Under the pieces are notes generated by a model, which was given only the letters and a program-made list of their open reading frames with translations, searched no databases and was not told the DNA's origin. From Pseudomonadota bacterium (GTDB taxonomy: Bacteria > Pseudomonadota > Gammaproteobacteria > Burkholderiales > Burkholderiaceae_C), in the NCBI GenBank assembly GCA_023460715.1, contig JAEWPH010000124.1, positions 1 to 56,814 on the forward strand: a DNA stretch of 56,814 nucleotides, written 5' to 3'. Shown here piece after piece: positions 7,702-16,269 of the stretch. Position numbers and translations under genes: made by a program. Each line of letters starts with the position of its first letter. Within the stretch, counting starts at the first letter, position 1.

Positions 7702-7944
7702 TCAGCGGATCCGCGGGGTGACGGCAGAGATTGCCGGGGTGGCCATGGCCGGCCCGATGGGGATGTGGCTGCTGTTGCCTACCGGCTCCAGCTCCGCGCT
7801 CGGGAAGCTGCGCCAGACCAGTTGGTCTTCCTCATCCGAAAACCAGAAGCAGACGACCGTTCCGTCTGCGTTGTCGTTCGTGACCATCATGGGTGCGCCA
7901 CCGCTGCGAAGCTGCACCTGGTCACCCTGTTGGAATGAAGCCAT
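7702..7944 (-). CDS. Small DUF2158 (YodC-like) protein
   Basis: The 80-residue product begins MASFQQGDQVQLRSGGAPMMV and has the QLRSGGxxM...G.V.C.WF pattern of the small DUF2158/YodC family, whose function is not known. No signal peptide or membrane segment is visible. The ATG at 7944 is chosen over an upstream in-frame ATG because AGGAGA stands 6-8 nt before it and the family starts here. It is the first host gene beyond the prophage boundary and appears monocistronic. Confidence 0.75.
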   Translation of the reverse strand: MASFQQGDQVQLRSGGAPMMVTNDNADGTVVCFWFSDEEDQLVWRSFPSAELEPVGNSSHIPIGPAMATPAISAVTPRIR

Positions 7945-8175
7945 GGGTATCTCCTGTGTGGAGTACCGATTGGACGGGGGCGCGGCTTGCCGGATTTTGC
8001 CCTGGCGCAAGCTTCCGTGGCTTGCAGGGGCTGGCGCTGCGGGTGGGGTTGCGATCCGTCACGTCGGTGGCGTCAAGTCTTACAAGCTCTTGCGCACCCA
8101 CGCCCCTCTGCCAGGGGTTAACCCGCATAGGATGGGTCCATGTTCAACCCGGCATGGCCGGAAGGAGAATCATCC

Positions 8176-8481
8176 GTGAGCAGTTGGTACAAGTTGGCGC
8201 TCGGCAATGAAAAGGACGCGTTCGAGCCCGCGCGTCAGATCCAGCAGGTCTTCATGGCCAAATTCCTGATGTCTTCGCCGGGCTCTGGCCGCGCGCTGTT
8301 CTCCAGCTACGACTCCGTGGCGGACAACCTGTGGCTGTATTTTTCGCCTGCTGCGGCAGACATCGCGATCCGTTTCCGCGCAGAGCCCTGCGAGAAGCCC
8401 ATTGCACCCTCCCGCTTGGCCTTGCTGGCGGGCGAAGGGGATGCGCTCGCGGTGCATTTCCCGGAGCCGCTCGCGGCCTGA
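8176..8481 (+). CDS. Hypothetical protein, about 101 residues
   Basis: I do not recognise this protein. Starting at GTG 8176 it begins VSSWYKLALGNEKDAFEPAR and is soluble in character, with no membrane segment or cysteine-rich motif. The GTG is preferred over the upstream in-frame ATG at 8140 because GAAGGAGAA lies 6-8 nt upstream of it. It stands alone: divergent from the DUF2158 gene and convergent with hslR, with a GGGACC...GGTCCC dyad near 8524-8540 between it and hslR. Confidence 0.6.
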   Translation: MSSWYKLALGNEKDAFEPARQIQQVFMAKFLMSSPGSGRALFSSYDSVADNLWLYFSPAAADIAIRFRAEPCEKPIAPSRLALLAGEGDALAVHFPEPLAA

Positions 8482-8576
8482 TGCGCTCACGCGACCCTGC
8501 GGTCGACCTGACCCACACCTTGTTCGGGACCTTCGGGTCCCGTTTTTACGTTCTGGCTCCTTCGACGGCTGCCGCA

Positions 8577-8999
8577 TCAGTCGTCCAGCGATGCGCTCCA
8601 GCGGTCGCCCCAGTCGCGGGCCTTGTCGATGCTGCGGCGATCGCGCTTGGTGGGGCGGCCTTCGCTGAGGCTGGCCGAGGGTTCCGGCGCCAGCCGGCGC
8701 TGCTCTGCCGCGTACGCGCGGGCCGCCTGGCTCTCGGCTGTTTCTTCATAGAGCTGCTGCGCCACAGGTGCCGGCCCGCGGGCCTTGCTCAGCCCGCGCA
8801 CGACCACGGTGCGGGCGACGGGCCCCTGGCGCAGGGCGATGCTGTCGCCCGGGCGGACTTCGCGGGCCGCCTTGGCCGGCTGTTCGTTCACGGTCACCCG
8901 GCCCTTGCCGATTTCTTCGACCGCCAAACCGCGGGTCTTGTAGAAGCGCGCGCACCACAGCCACTTGTCCAGGCGCATCGAGTCGGAAGGGATCGTCAT
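8577..8999 (-). CDS. hslR: Ribosome-associated heat-shock protein Hsp15 (S4 RNA-binding domain)
   Basis: The 140-residue protein has an N-terminal S4 domain, starting with MRLDKWLWCARFYKTRGLA (residues 9-27), followed by GRVTVNEQPAK and the RPGDSIALRQG turn. A basic C-terminal tail follows, with RPTKRDRRSIDK. This is the Hsp15 family, which binds 50S subunits carrying stalled nascent chains and helps recycle them. The ATG at 8999 overlaps the stop of the upstream histidine-kinase gene (ATGA), which indicates translational coupling and argues against a later start at MRLDKW. It is the last gene of the tctD-tctE-hslR unit. Confidence 0.88.
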   Translation of the reverse strand: MTIPSDSMRLDKWLWCARFYKTRGLAVEEIGKGRVTVNEQPAKAAREVRPGDSIALRQGPVARTVVVRGLSKARGPAPVAQQLYEETAESQAARAYAAEQRRLAPEPSASLSEGRPTKRDRRSIDKARDWGDRWSASLDD

Positions 9000-10468
9000 G
9001 GAGAGGATTGTGCCGCGGGGCTGGAGAGTTCGGGCCGCAGCGGCAGGCGCACCACGGCGTCCAGCCCGGCGATCTGGCCGCTGGCGCGGCGGTTGGTCAA
9101 CGCGATGCTGCCGCCCAGGGCCTGGACGATCTCGTGGCAGATGGCCAGCCCCAGCCCCGAGCCGGTGCGTATGTCGCCCGCCGAGAACGGCTGGAAGAGC
9201 CGCGCAGCCAGCTCGTCGTCGATGCCGGGCCCGCTGTCCGACAGCGTGAGCGCGGCGTGGCGTGCGTCGCTGCGCAGGTCCACCGTCAGGCTGCCGCCGG
9301 GCGGCGTGTAGCGGATGGCGTTGTGCAGCAGGTTGCGTGACAGCTCCCGCAGCATCCAGTCGTGGGCCTGCACGGCGGTGGCGTCGGTATGAATGCCGAA
9401 GTCCAGGTTGGCCTGGGCAATGAGCGGCGAGAGTTCCAGCGCCACTTCGCGCAGCACCTCGTCCATGCGGGTGAGCGGCGGGGTGTGTTGCAGGCGCAGC
9501 TGCTCCACCTTGGCCAGGGCCAGCATCTGGTTGGCCAGCTGGGTGGCGCGGTCCACGGTGTCGCCGATCTCCTGCAGGGCCTGGCCCGGCGCCACATCGC
9601 CGCGCAGGGCCGACTGCACCTGCACCTTGAGCACGGCCAGCGGCGTGCGCAGCTGGTGGGCCGCATCGCGCACGAAGCGCTTCTGGTGTTCCAGCAGGTG
9701 CGACAGGCGGTGCATGACGCCATTGGTCGCGTCGATGAGCGGCTGCAGTTCCCGCGGTGCCGCGGGCGCAGAGAGGGGCCGCAGATCGCTTTCGGGGCGT
9801 TCTTGCACATGCTCGCTCAACTGGCGCACCGGCCGCGTGGCGCGCTGCACCACCACCACGACGATGAGTGCGATGACGGCCACCAGCAGCGCCTGCCGGG
9901 CCAGCGTGTTCCACAGGATCTGCAGCGCCAGCGTCTGGCGCAGCTCCAGCGTTTCGGCCACCTGGATCACCGCCATGCCGCGCCCGGTGGGGCTGGCCAC
10001 GGGCTGCAGCAGCACCGCCACGCGCACCGGCTGCCCGCGGAATTCGTCGTCGTAGAAGTCCACCAGCGCGGCGTAGGGCGGCCGCGCGGGAATGGTGCCG
10101 CGCCAGGCGGGCAGCTCCGCAAAGCCGGAGACGAGTTCGCCATGCAGGTTGGACACGCGGTAGAACATGCGGCTCTGGTTGTCCGCCTCGAAGGTCTCGA
10201 GCGCCGAGTAGGGCACGGTGGCGCGCAGTTCCGCCAGGTCGTCGTAGCCGATCACGTCCAGCTGTTCGCTGATGCTCTTGGTGGAGGCCAGCAGCGTGCG
10301 GTCGTAGGCGGTGTGCAGCGACCCCAGCGTCTGCCGGTACAGGCTCAGCGTGTTGTAGGCGATGAAGACGATGACTGGCACCAGAATGCCCACCAGGAGC
10401 TGGCGGCGCAGCGAGCGCGAGCGCGGCCGCTGCGCACGGCCTGGCGCAGCGCGGGGCCAGGCCCTCAC
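8996..10468 (-). CDS. tctE: Sensor histidine kinase, TctE-like
   Basis: This 490-residue membrane kinase has transmembrane segments near residues 23-42 and 192-208 around a periplasmic sensor domain, then a dimerisation domain with phospho-acceptor His271 in AAHQLRTPLA. The ATPase domain has an N box with Asn383 (LLHNAIRYTPP), G1 DSGPGI (411-416) and G2 GSGLGLAI (436-443). Its position beside a divergent tctCBA operon indicates a TctE-type sensor that detects extracellular carboxylates and controls the transporter. It starts with GTG at 10468, overlapping the regulator's TGA by four bases, so the two are coupled. Substrate cannot be told from sequence. Confidence 0.88.
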   Translation of the reverse strand: MRAWPRAAPGRAQRPRSRSLRRQLLVGILVPVIVFIAYNTLSLYRQTLGSLHTAYDRTLLASTKSISEQLDVIGYDDLAELRATVPYSALETFEADNQSRMFYRVSNLHGELVSGFAELPAWRGTIPARPPYAALVDFYDDEFRGQPVRVAVLLQPVASPTGRGMAVIQVAETLELRQTLALQILWNTLARQALLVAVIALIVVVVVQRATRPVRQLSEHVQERPESDLRPLSAPAAPRELQPLIDATNGVMHRLSHLLEHQKRFVRDAAHQLRTPLAVLKVQVQSALRGDVAPGQALQEIGDTVDRATQLANQMLALAKVEQLRLQHTPPLTRMDEVLREVALELSPLIAQANLDFGIHTDATAVQAHDWMLRELSRNLLHNAIRYTPPGGSLTVDLRSDARHAALTLSDSGPGIDDELAARLFQPFSAGDIRTGSGLGLAICHEIVQALGGSIALTNRRASGQIAGLDAVVRLPLRPELSSPAAQSSP

Positions 10469-11151
10469 GCGTCCGCCTTCAGCAGGTAGCCCAGGCCGCG
10501 CAGCGTCATCAGCGTGAGGCCCGTGTCGGCCAGCTTCTTGCGCAGCCGGTAGACCACCACCTCGATGGCCTCGTACTGCACGTCGAGCTGGCCCGGAAAG
10601 ACCAGTTCGTACAGCCGCTCTTTGGTCACCGCATGGCCGGGCTGGGCGAGCAGGGCGTGCATCAGCGCCAGCTCGCGCGGGGTGAGTTCCATCACCTCGC
10701 CGCGCAGGTAGAGCGCGCCGCTGTCCTTGTCGTAGCGGATGGCGCCCAGCTGCAGGGTGCTGGACGATGTCCGCGGCTCGGCCGCCGTGTCGCCCAGCCG
10801 GCGCACCAGGGCGCGCAGGCGGGCTTCCAGCTCATCCAGGTCGAAAGGTTTGGGCAGGTAGTCGTCGGCGCCAGCGTTCAGGCCCAGCACCCGGTCGCCC
10901 ACGGTGCCCCGTGCGGTCAGCAGCAGCACGGGCGTGCGCAGACCCTGCGCGCGGCCTTGCTGCAACACCTGCAGGCCGTCCAGGCCGGGCAGGCTCAGGT
11001 CGAGCACGATGGCGTCCGGCGGCTGTGCGGCCCAGTGCGCGAGCGCGGCGCGGCCATCCGTGCATGCCGTCACCCGCATGCCGCGGCGCGCCAGCGATCG
11101 CTGCAGCGTGGCCTGCATGGCGGGGTCATCTTCAACGAGAAGCAGTTGCAT
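10465..11151 (-). CDS. tctD: OmpR-family response regulator, TctD-like
   Basis: The 228-residue regulator has a receiver domain (acidic pair in LLVEDDP, phospho-acceptor Asp51 in VLDLSLPG, Lys102 in LPKPFD). An OmpR-type winged-helix DNA-binding domain follows, with LTPRELALMHALL and VVVYRLRKKL. It is the partner of the kinase it overlaps and probably activates the divergent tctCBA operon through the 315-bp intergenic region. The ATG at 11151 gives a standard-length receiver; the longer frame adds 33 residues unlike the family. Confidence 0.88.
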   Translation of the reverse strand: MQLLLVEDDPAMQATLQRSLARRGMRVTACTDGRAALAHWAAQPPDAIVLDLSLPGLDGLQVLQQGRAQGLRTPVLLLTARGTVGDRVLGLNAGADDYLPKPFDLDELEARLRALVRRLGDTAAEPRTSSSTLQLGAIRYDKDSGALYLRGEVMELTPRELALMHALLAQPGHAVTKERLYELVFPGQLDVQYEAIEVVVYRLRKKLADTGLTLMTLRGLGYLLKADA

Positions 11152-11466
11152 GGACGGGTCCTGAGAGGGGAGGCACGGGGCGCGGCGAGCGGCGCGGCGG
11201 TTCAATTTTGATAGCGCAGTGCGCTTGATTTCATTGCATTTCAATGCCAAATGGTATTGAATTCCTTGATTAACAAGCGCAAGCAGCTATTGATTCAATA
11301 GCGAGGAAGCGCGCCATCCAACTCGTGGCCTTGATTTTGAACGCCGCGAATGCCCGCGGCGCCGGCCTTTCGCATGGGTGTTTTCCCTGAGTCTGCGGAC
11401 AGCCATTTGACAGGAACGGCGCGCATCATCAGCCCGTTCGTGCAATCGATAACAGGAGACACCCTC
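11152..11466. promoter_or_regulatory. Divergent tctD / tctC intergenic region
   Basis: This 315-bp gap lies between the start codons of the regulator (leftward) and the binding-protein gene (rightward), so it must carry both promoters and any TctD sites. It contains a copy of an interspersed repeat (11274-11302) and a related inverted half, GATAGCGCAGTGCGCTTGAT, near 11211-11230. A TTGACA stands at 11407-11412 but I find no good -10 at the proper distance. AACAGGAGAC directly before tctC is a good ribosome-binding site. Confidence 0.5.
11274..11302 (+). repeat. Interspersed repeat family 1, tctD-tctC region
   Basis: CAAGCGCAAGCAGCTATTGA followed by TTCAATAGC is a clear copy of the family core (CAAGCGCA.GCAGCTAT, then ATAGC), in the divergent control region. 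Confidence 0.7.
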
Positions 11467-12429
11467 ATGCGTCGCGATACCTTCCTCAAATCCTTGGCCG
11501 CCCTGGCTGCCGCCGGCGCCCCGCCGCTGTCGGCCCACGCCGCGGCCGTCGCCGTCAAGATGATGCTGCCGGCCAACCCTGGCGGTGGCTGGGACACCAC
11601 GGGCCGCGCGCTCGGCAAGGCCCTGCAGGACGCAGGCGTGGCCTCGTCGGTCACGTACGACAACAAGGGCGGCGCGGCCGGCGCCATCGGCCTGGCGCAG
11701 TTCGTCAACTCCAGCAAGGGCGACCCGAACGCGCTGATGGTGATGGGCGCCGTCATGCTGGGCGGCATCATCACCGGCAAGCCGCCGGTGAACCTGTCGC
11801 AGGCCACGCCGATCGCGCGCCTGACCAGCGAATACAACGTCTTCGTGCTGCCCGCCAATTCGCCCTTCAAGAACATGGGCGAGGTGATCGCCCAGCTGAA
11901 GAAGGACCCCGGCAGCGTGAAGTGGGGCGGCGGCTCGCGCGGCTCCACCGAGCACATCGCGGCCGCCATGATCGCCCGCGAAGTGGGCGTGGACCCGGCC
12001 AAGATCAACTACGTAGCCTTCCGTGGGGGCGGCGAGGCCATCGCTGCCATCCTGGGCGGCAACGTGACCATCGGCGGTGGCGGCTACAGCGAGATGGCCG
12101 AGTACATCAACACCAAGAAGATGGTGCCGGTCGCCGTCACCTCGGGCGAACGCCTGAAGGGCTCCTCGGTGCCCACGCTCAAGGAGCAGGGCGTGAACGT
12201 GGAGATCGGCAACTGGCGCGGCGTGTATGCGCCTCCCGGCATCACCGCGGACCAGCGCAACGCCCTGATCGACATGGTCTTGAAGGCCACGAAGAGCAAG
12301 GCCTGGGCCGAGGCGCTCGAGAAGAACGACTGGACGCCGGCCTGGATGGCGGGCGACGAGTTCGCCAAGTTCGTGGACGCCGAGTTCGCCAACCTGCGCG
12401 ACACCATGACGCGCGCCGGCATGGTCTGA
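11467..12429 (+). CDS. tctC: Tripartite tricarboxylate transporter substrate-binding protein (Bug family)
   Basis: The 320-residue periplasmic protein is a TctC/Bug-type receptor that captures a carboxylate and delivers it to TctA/TctB. The N-terminus MRRDTFLKSLAALAAAGAPP is a signal peptide with a twin-arginine-like RRxxFLK motif, cleaved probably after SAHAA. Family motifs are NPGGGWDTTGRALG, VTYDNKGGAAGAIGLAQFV and, near the end, RGVYAPPGI. The ATG at 11467 has AGGAGA six bases upstream; the longer frame lacks such a site. Bug ligands range from citrate to amino acids, so the substrate is not predictable. Confidence 0.88.
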   Translation: MRRDTFLKSLAALAAAGAPPLSAHAAAVAVKMMLPANPGGGWDTTGRALGKALQDAGVASSVTYDNKGGAAGAIGLAQFVNSSKGDPNALMVMGAVMLGGIITGKPPVNLSQATPIARLTSEYNVFVLPANSPFKNMGEVIAQLKKDPGSVKWGGGSRGSTEHIAAAMIAREVGVDPAKINYVAFRGGGEAIAAILGGNVTIGGGGYSEMAEYINTKKMVPVAVTSGERLKGSSVPTLKEQGVNVEIGNWRGVYAPPGITADQRNALIDMVLKATKSKAWAEALEKNDWTPAWMAGDEFAKFVDAEFANLRDTMTRAGMV

Positions 12430-12601
12430 GCGTACGCTGCCGCCGGGCAACGCCACAGGGCGTCGCCCGTGTCTGCAGCGCCTGCGGTCTGCGCCCAGAA
12501 GCGCCGGATCGCAGGCGTCTTTTCTTGCGCCGCTGCCGGCGCCGATTGCATCGAATCGAATCGCCACGGGCCATTGCGCCGCGTGGCCAGCGAGGTCTTC
12601 C

Positions 12602-13168
12602 ATGTCTCAACCCCAAGCACCTTCTTCCTCCGGGCCGGACGTGCACGCGCCCGGCGAGGGCACGGTTCCCAGTTCGCGCGCGCAGATCCTGGTCGGCGCG
12701 GGCGTGCTGCTCACGGCTGCGGCGCTGGCCTTCGGCGCGCTGCAGATCCCCGGTGACTCGGGCTACGGCGGCGTCGGCCCCAACTTCCTGCCCTGGCTGG
12801 TGTCGGCGGTGCTGGCGGTGTGCGGCGGCTTTCTCATCTGGGAGTCGCTGTCCGGCGGCTTCCGCTCCATGGACGACCCGAGCGGCGACGCCCGCGCCAA
12901 CAAGCAGGCCTTCGTCTGGGTGTCGGCGGGGCTGCTGCTGAACGCGGCCCTCATCGGCACGGTGGGCTTCATCGTGAGCTGCACGCTGTGCTACCTGCTG
13001 GCCGTGCAGGGCCTGCGCCGCGCCGCCGGCCAGCCGGCGGCCAGCAGCCCGCGCACCTGGGCCGTGGACGCGCTGACCGGCGTGCTCATCTCCGCGCCCG
13101 TGTTCTGGGCTTTCACGCAATTCCTGGCGATCAATCTGCCAGGGCTGACGCAAACCGGGTGGCTATGA
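12602..13168 (+). CDS. tctB: TctB-family small membrane subunit
   Basis: The 188-residue protein has four predicted membrane helices (about residues 28-48, 62-80, 104-138 as two, and 158-178) and the GGVGPNFLPWLVSAVLAVCG pattern of the TctB family, the small subunit that partners TctA. The N-terminal 25 residues are a hydrophilic tail. It lies 172 bp after tctC. Its TGA stop at 13166-13168 overlaps the first bases of the inverted-repeat element that separates it from tctA. Confidence 0.85.
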   Translation: MSQPQAPSSSGPDVHAPGEGTVPSSRAQILVGAGVLLTAAALAFGALQIPGDSGYGGVGPNFLPWLVSAVLAVCGGFLIWESLSGGFRSMDDPSGDARANKQAFVWVSAGLLLNAALIGTVGFIVSCTLCYLLAVQGLRRAAGQPAASSPRTWAVDALTGVLISAPVFWAFTQFLAINLPGLTQTGWL

Positions 13169-13431
13169 ACCTCTTTATGGCTTTTTCACGGGGTACGTTG
13201 CCCCGAAAAGGCGGTGGAAGCAAGGCGCACACCGCAGCCGGGCTGGTGGCCCGGCGAGGATTTGCAACGCCGCAGGCATCGCCTTTTCGAGGCAACCCTC
13301 TGGGCATGGCTGCAAACGGCCACGCTCGTTGTTCCCCGCCTTGCCCAGGCTGCCGCATGGGCAGCGGCGGGCGCCTAGATCGTGGCCGTTTGCAGCCATG
13401 CGTACCCCATGAAAAAGCCATGAAGAGGTTC
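13167..13431. mobile_element. MITE-like structured element with 31-bp terminal inverted repeats
   Basis: Positions 13167-13197 and 13401-13431 are reverse complements over 31 bp with two mismatches. Inside are a perfect 21-bp inverted repeat (13304-13324 with 13381-13401), a perfect 10-bp one (13204-13213 with 13280-13289), and short hairpins such as GCCGGG/CCCGGC near 13238-13256. There is no coding capacity. The size, terminal repeats and lack of genes fit a miniature inverted-repeat transposable element. It sits precisely between the tctB stop and the tctA start and its right end supplies AAGAGG, the likely ribosome site of tctA. No clear target-site duplication is visible. Confidence 0.7.
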
Positions 13432-13434
13432 TGA

Positions 13435-14955
13435 ATGGAAATCTTTGACGCACTGATGGCGGGCTTTGTCACCGCCGCAACCCCCGCCAATCTGCTGTGG
13501 GCCCTGGTGGGCTGCGCGCTCGGCACGGCCGTGGGCGTGCTGCCGGGCATCGGTCCTGCCGTGGCTGTGGCCATGCTGCTGCCCATCACGGCCAAGGTCG
13601 AGGTCACGGCCTCCATGATCTTCTTTGCCGGCATCTACTACGGCGCCATGTACGGTGGTTCGACCACCTCGATCCTGCTGAACACACCTGGCGAGACGGC
13701 CAGCATGGTGACGGCCATGGAAGGCAACAAGATGGCCAAGAGCGGGCGCGCCGGCGCGGCGCTGGCCACCTCGGCCATCGGCTCGTTCGTCGCGGGCACG
13801 GTGGCCACGGTGATCGTCACGCTGTTCGCCCCCTACGTGGCGGACTTCGCCGTCAAGCTGGGCCCGCCCGAATACTTCATGCTCATGGTACTGGCCTTCA
13901 CCACGGTGAGTGCGGTGCTGGGCAAGAGCACGGTGCGCGGCATGACGGCGCTGTTCGTCGGTTTGGCGCTGGGCTGCATTGGCATGGACCAGATCTCCGG
14001 CGCGGCGCGCTACACGCTGGGCAAGCCCGAACTGCTGGACGGCATCGACATCGTGCTGGTGGCCGTGGGCCTGTTCGCCGTGGCCGAGGTGCTGTATGCG
14101 GCCATGTACGAAGGCCGCGTGGTCGACACGCAGAACAAGATGGGCCGCGTGCACATGACCGGCCGCGACTGGAAGCGTTCCATTCCGGCGTGGCTGCGCG
14201 GCACCGCCATTGGCACCCCGTTCGGCTGCATTCCTGCCGGCGGCACCGAGATCCCGACCTTCCTGAGCTATGCCACCGAGAAGAAGCTCGCCAAGGGCGA
14301 GGACCGGGAGGAGTTCGGCACCAAGGGCGCCATCGAAGGCGTGGCCGGCCCCGAGGCCGCCAACAACGCCACCGTGACGGCCGCGCTGATTCCGCTGCTG
14401 ACGCTGGGCATTCCCACCAGCAACACCACTGCGGTGCTGCTGGGCGCGTTCCAGAACTACGGCATCAACCCGGGCCCGCAGTTGTTCACCACCTCGGCCA
14501 CGCTGGTGTGGGCGCTGATCGCGTCGCTGTACATCGGCAACATCATGCTGCTGGTGCTGAACCTGCCCATGGTGGGCCTGTGGGTGAAACTGCTCAAGGT
14601 GCCCAAGCCCCAGCTGTACGCCGGCATCCTGATCTTCGCCACCGTCGGTGCCTACGGCATGCGCCAGAGCGCGTTCGATCTGTTCCTGCTGTATGCCATC
14701 GGCATGCTGGGTGTGCTGATGCGCCGCTTCGACTTCCCCACGGCACCCGTCGTGGTGGGCATGATCCTGGGCCCGCTGGCCGAGGCGCAGATGCGCAACG
14801 CCATTTCCATCGGCGAGGGCAGCTGGCTGGTGTTCCTGCAGCGGCCCATGTCGGTGACGCTGGTGGTCATCGTGCTGGCCGTGCTGATCCTGCCCCGCGT
14901 CCTCAAGGTGCTGTCGCGCCGCAAGATGGTGCGCCTGCAGCAGCTGGACGCCTGA
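13435..14955 (+). CDS. tctA: TctA-family large membrane subunit of the tripartite tricarboxylate transporter
   Basis: The 506-residue protein has 11-12 membrane helices and both glycine-rich TctA signatures: [18 protein letters not shown] near residue 33, and [17 protein letters not shown] near 262. [10 protein letters not shown] and [14 protein letters not shown] follow. TctA is the transmembrane permease that uses the ion gradient to import the carboxylate bound by TctC. The start at 13435 is four bases beyond the inverted-repeat element and uses AAGAGG from it. A terminator follows 35 bp after the stop. Confidence 0.9.
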   Translation: MEIFDALMAGFVTAATPANLLWALVGCALGTAVGVLPGIGPAVAVAMLLPITAKVEVTASMIFFAGIYYGAMYGGSTTSILLNTPGETASMVTAMEGNKMAKSGRAGAALATSAIGSFVAGTVATVIVTLFAPYVADFAVKLGPPEYFMLMVLAFTTVSAVLGKSTVRGMTALFVGLALGCIGMDQISGAARYTLGKPELLDGIDIVLVAVGLFAVAEVLYAAMYEGRVVDTQNKMGRVHMTGRDWKRSIPAWLRGTAIGTPFGCIPAGGTEIPTFLSYATEKKLAKGEDREEFGTKGAIEGVAGPEAANNATVTAALIPLLTLGIPTSNTTAVLLGAFQNYGINPGPQLFTTSATLVWALIASLYIGNIMLLVLNLPMVGLWVKLLKVPKPQLYAGILIFATVGAYGMRQSAFDLFLLYAIGMLGVLMRRFDFPTAPVVVGMILGPLAEAQMRNAISIGEGSWLVFLQRPMSVTLVVIVLAVLILPRVLKVLSRRKMVRLQQLDA

Positions 14956-14989
14956 GCTTCCGAAGAGCGCAGACAGAGAGCGCGCAAGA

Positions 14990-15015
14990 AAAACGCCCGG
15001 CATGCCGGGCGTTTT
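14990..15015. terminator. Bidirectional intrinsic terminator after tctA
   Basis: AAAACGCCCGG (14990-15000) pairs with CCGGGCGTTTT across a CATG centre. The A run on the left and T run on the right let it end both the rightward tct operon and the leftward PepSY operon. Confidence 0.85.
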
Positions 15016-15046
15016 GCATGGGGCGGGCCAGCGGCCCGTGCGGATA

Positions 15047-16243
15047 TCAGTGCGCCGTCTTGGAGGCCTCGGGCACCAGGTGCGCGCCGCCGGCTGGCGC
15101 TGCTGCGGCATCGGCGGAGGAGGCCGCCGGCGCGGGCCGCGCCTTGTGCTGCCGCCGCGCGATCCAGAGGTACAGCCCGCTGCCCAGCACCACGATGGTG
15201 GCGATGTCGAGCAGCGCCCAGAGGATCTTCATCGGCATGCCGCCGTAGTCGCCGAAATGCAGCGGCTGCGATACCAGCAGGGCGGTGAGGTACCAGGGCA
15301 GCGCGGGCGCGGCAGTCACCTCGGCCGTCTTCGCATCCACCAGCACGGGCTGCAGCAGGCGCGACGTCAGGGGCTGGTCGCCGCGCAGGAAGAAGGTGTG
15401 GTGGTGCGGGCTGGAGAAGGCCGTGCCCGGAAAGGCGATGAACGACAGCTGGGTGCCCGGTGCGCGCGCCATGGCCGCCTCCATCGACTTCTGTACTGAC
15501 GCACGCTGCGCCACCGGCACGACTGGCTGGCCCTTGTAAGGCTCCAGCAGCGCCGTGAGCTCGGAGTACTGCCAGTACTTGATGAGCAGATCGGCCCAGG
15601 TGTTGATCATGCCGGTGCCACCCACCACGAAGGCCCAGACCAGCGTGACGATGCCCAGCAGGTTGTGCAGGTCCAGCCACTTCACCCGCGTGGACCGGTC
15701 GCGCCGCACCTCGCCGAACGCGAGCTTGCGCATGAAGGGCGCGTACAGCACCACGCCCGTCACGATGGCCACCAGCAGCAGCAGCCCCATGAAGCCGAGG
15801 AACAGCTTGCCCGCCAGGCCTGCGAACAGGTCCACGTGCAGCTTGAACATCACGTACATGAAGCCCTCGTCGAAGCGCGGCTGGACCAGGATGCCGGCGG
15901 TGCGCGCATCGATGGCGACGGAGCGGAAGTCGTCCGTCGGATCGGGCGTGGGCGTGAGGGTGGTGAACCACAGGTCGGTGCTGTCCTCGGGGTGCGAGAC
16001 GAACTGCACCACCCGGTCCGGGTGCTGTGCGCGGGCCACCTCCAGCACCTTGTCCAGGCTGGCGCGCGGTGTGCCTGCGGGCATCGGAGGTGCCTCCACC
16101 TCGGTGCCGAGCAGATGCCCGATCTCGTGGTGGAAGATCAGCGGCAGGCCGGTCAGGCACAGCAGCAGCATGAAGACCGTGCAGACCAGGCTGCTCCACT
16201 TGTGCAGCCAGGTCCAGGTCTTGAGCGCGCGGGGCGTGAGCAT
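15047..16243 (-). CDS. PepSY-associated membrane protein of an iron-uptake locus
   Basis: The 398-residue protein has the PepSY_TM architecture: an N-terminal helix (WLHKWSSLVCTVFMLLLCLTG, residues 14-34), periplasmic PepSY-like segments, helices near 145-170 and 193-215, and a last helix near 345-372. Such proteins accompany TonB-dependent siderophore receptors and are thought to act as inner-membrane reductases or processing factors; the biochemical role is unproven. It begins 26 bp after the receptor gene on the same strand, so both probably share the Fur-controlled promoter. Confidence 0.8.
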   Translation of the reverse strand: MLTPRALKTWTWLHKWSSLVCTVFMLLLCLTGLPLIFHHEIGHLLGTEVEAPPMPAGTPRASLDKVLEVARAQHPDRVVQFVSHPEDSTDLWFTTLTPTPDPTDDFRSVAIDARTAGILVQPRFDEGFMYVMFKLHVDLFAGLAGKLFLGFMGLLLLVAIVTGVVLYAPFMRKLAFGEVRRDRSTRVKWLDLHNLLGIVTLVWAFVVGGTGMINTWADLLIKYWQYSELTALLEPYKGQPVVPVAQRASVQKSMEAAMARAPGTQLSFIAFPGTAFSSPHHHTFFLRGDQPLTSRLLQPVLVDAKTAEVTAAPALPWYLTALLVSQPLHFGDYGGMPMKILWALLDIATIVVLGSGLYLWIARRQHKARPAPAASSADAAAAPAGGAHLVPEASKTAH

Positions 16244-16269
16244 GGTGGCGGGGTCTCCCGGTCAGGCGC

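Noticed and set aside
13375..15111. Long minus-strand ORFs opposite tctA and many other genes
   Set aside because: They are His/Arg/Gly-rich antisense frames produced by high GC at codon position three, with no family resemblance.
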